From assembly GCA_026168455.1 (NCBI GenBank), contig CM047431.1, positions 43,961,466 through 44,025,465 of the forward strand: a stretch of DNA of 64,000 nucleotides, written 5' to 3'. The stretch comes from Theocolax elegans (taxonomy: Eukaryota; Arthropoda; Insecta; Hymenoptera; Cerocephalidae). The notes below the pieces were generated by a model. The model made no database searches, was not told the DNA's origin, and saw nothing but the letters and a program-made list of their open reading frames with translations. The translations under genes were made by a program, and so were the position numbers. Position 1 is the stretch's first letter, and each line of letters opens with the position of its first letter. Below are positions 63,311-64,000 of this stretch, one piece after another.

Positions 63311-64000
63311 TATATCGATTTATACTTTTCCTCTCATGTACTACAATCTGCATAAATGTCACCTCGATATCTCTACAGTGAGCGGATGTATCATTTATTG
63401 CAACGTACTCTATCAAACGCAGCGTATTTCCTTCAAATTTTAAAATGAATTATAATTTAACGAGAAATAGCTCATTATACGTATATGTAATTGAATGATT
63501 AGATAAATAATTAAAAAATTCGATAGTACGCAAAAATAATTGAAATAACGCGCGCGAGATTTTTCGCGAGAAAAGACTCATATATATATATATGTACGGA
63601 TAATCCGTGCGCTCGCGTATTCGCAAATATTTACAGTTTGCGAAAACAATCGATTGTCGAGCGTCTTTATTTTCTTTTTGAACAGCATTTTATGTACGTG
63701 CTTTAACAGTAATGTACGATTTGTGCGTATGCGTCGCGTTGATGTATGACTACTTTCTCTCTCTCTCTCTCTCTCTCTTCCCCCTCTATCTCCCAGTGGA
63801 TAATATGAAGCCGGATGATTACATTGCGTCGTCGACGTATTTTATAACAATGATATTTCAGAATTATATAATTTATCTTTCTGTATTATTATGATGTACG
63901 TGTAGCGTTTATCTGCAATCACGATATGTTTCTTTTGAAATATTGAGTAATAAACTCTACAGTTTGTTTTAAACTAGACCAAAGTACGTAAATTTAAGGC
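63311..64000. other. AT-rich DNA with (CT)n at 63754-63779
   Basis: I see nothing apart from the CT microsatellite. Confidence 0.4.

Overview
This window looks like a piece of an insect nuclear genome, most likely hymenopteran (an ant or bee-like genome). The basis is a single spliced gene with short GT-AG introns of insect GMC-oxidoreductase type, a strongly AT-rich background broken by short CpG-dense blocks, and abundant GA/CT, TA and TAA microsatellites. The taxonomic call is inference; no diagnostic marker gene is present. There are no bacterial features, operons, CRISPR arrays or rRNA genes.

Only one protein gene is well supported: a glucose-dehydrogenase-like GMC oxidoreductase on the + strand, with coding sequence 19050-23588 in six exons. 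All five introns are GT-AG, the phases join without a break, and the predicted 616-residue protein carries the FAD-binding glycine motif, both GMC signature regions and the catalytic histidine. It appears intact. Nearly all other open frames lie in non-coding or repeat sequence.

Left part (1-18990): AT-rich intergenic or intronic DNA with CpG-dense blocks (about 2525-2780, 3120-3640, 5350-5870, 6430-6840, 7440-7740, 8990-9320, 12390-12680), plus several foldback (long inverted repeat) elements at 9756-10434, 13129-13794 and 16590-17252. The last two are related to each other.

Middle part (23590-39690): more CpG-dense blocks and a cluster of non-autonomous elements. At 30283-32175 there is a three-level nest: a foldback element whose arms carry tRNA-like box A/box B sequence, containing a second inverted-repeat element (30705-31889), itself containing a small TTAA-flanked element (31028-31155). 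A tRNA-derived SINE-like head lies at 33694-33766 on the minus strand. A TTAA-type element (33886-34246) interrupts a dispersed repeat whose uninterrupted relative is at 2121-2215. A tandem duplication of about 1.47 kb covers 34747-37779.

Right part (39694-59244): a dense mosaic of near-identical direct duplications. Unit B (2.63 kb) is in tandem at 39694-44957 with a partial third copy at 47243-48002. Unit X appears at 44958-47242, 48003-49323 and 50529-52233; unit D three times; unit E three times; D+E is repeated with a 2300-bp period. A TAA tract of about 424 bp (49324-49747) sits where one X copy has lost about 0.9 kb. Copies differ largely by one-base indels in homopolymers, so uncorrected long-read errors and false (haplotypic) duplication are serious alternatives to real recent duplication. 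The window ends in AT-rich DNA with CpG-dense blocks near 61080-61400 and 62440-63310.
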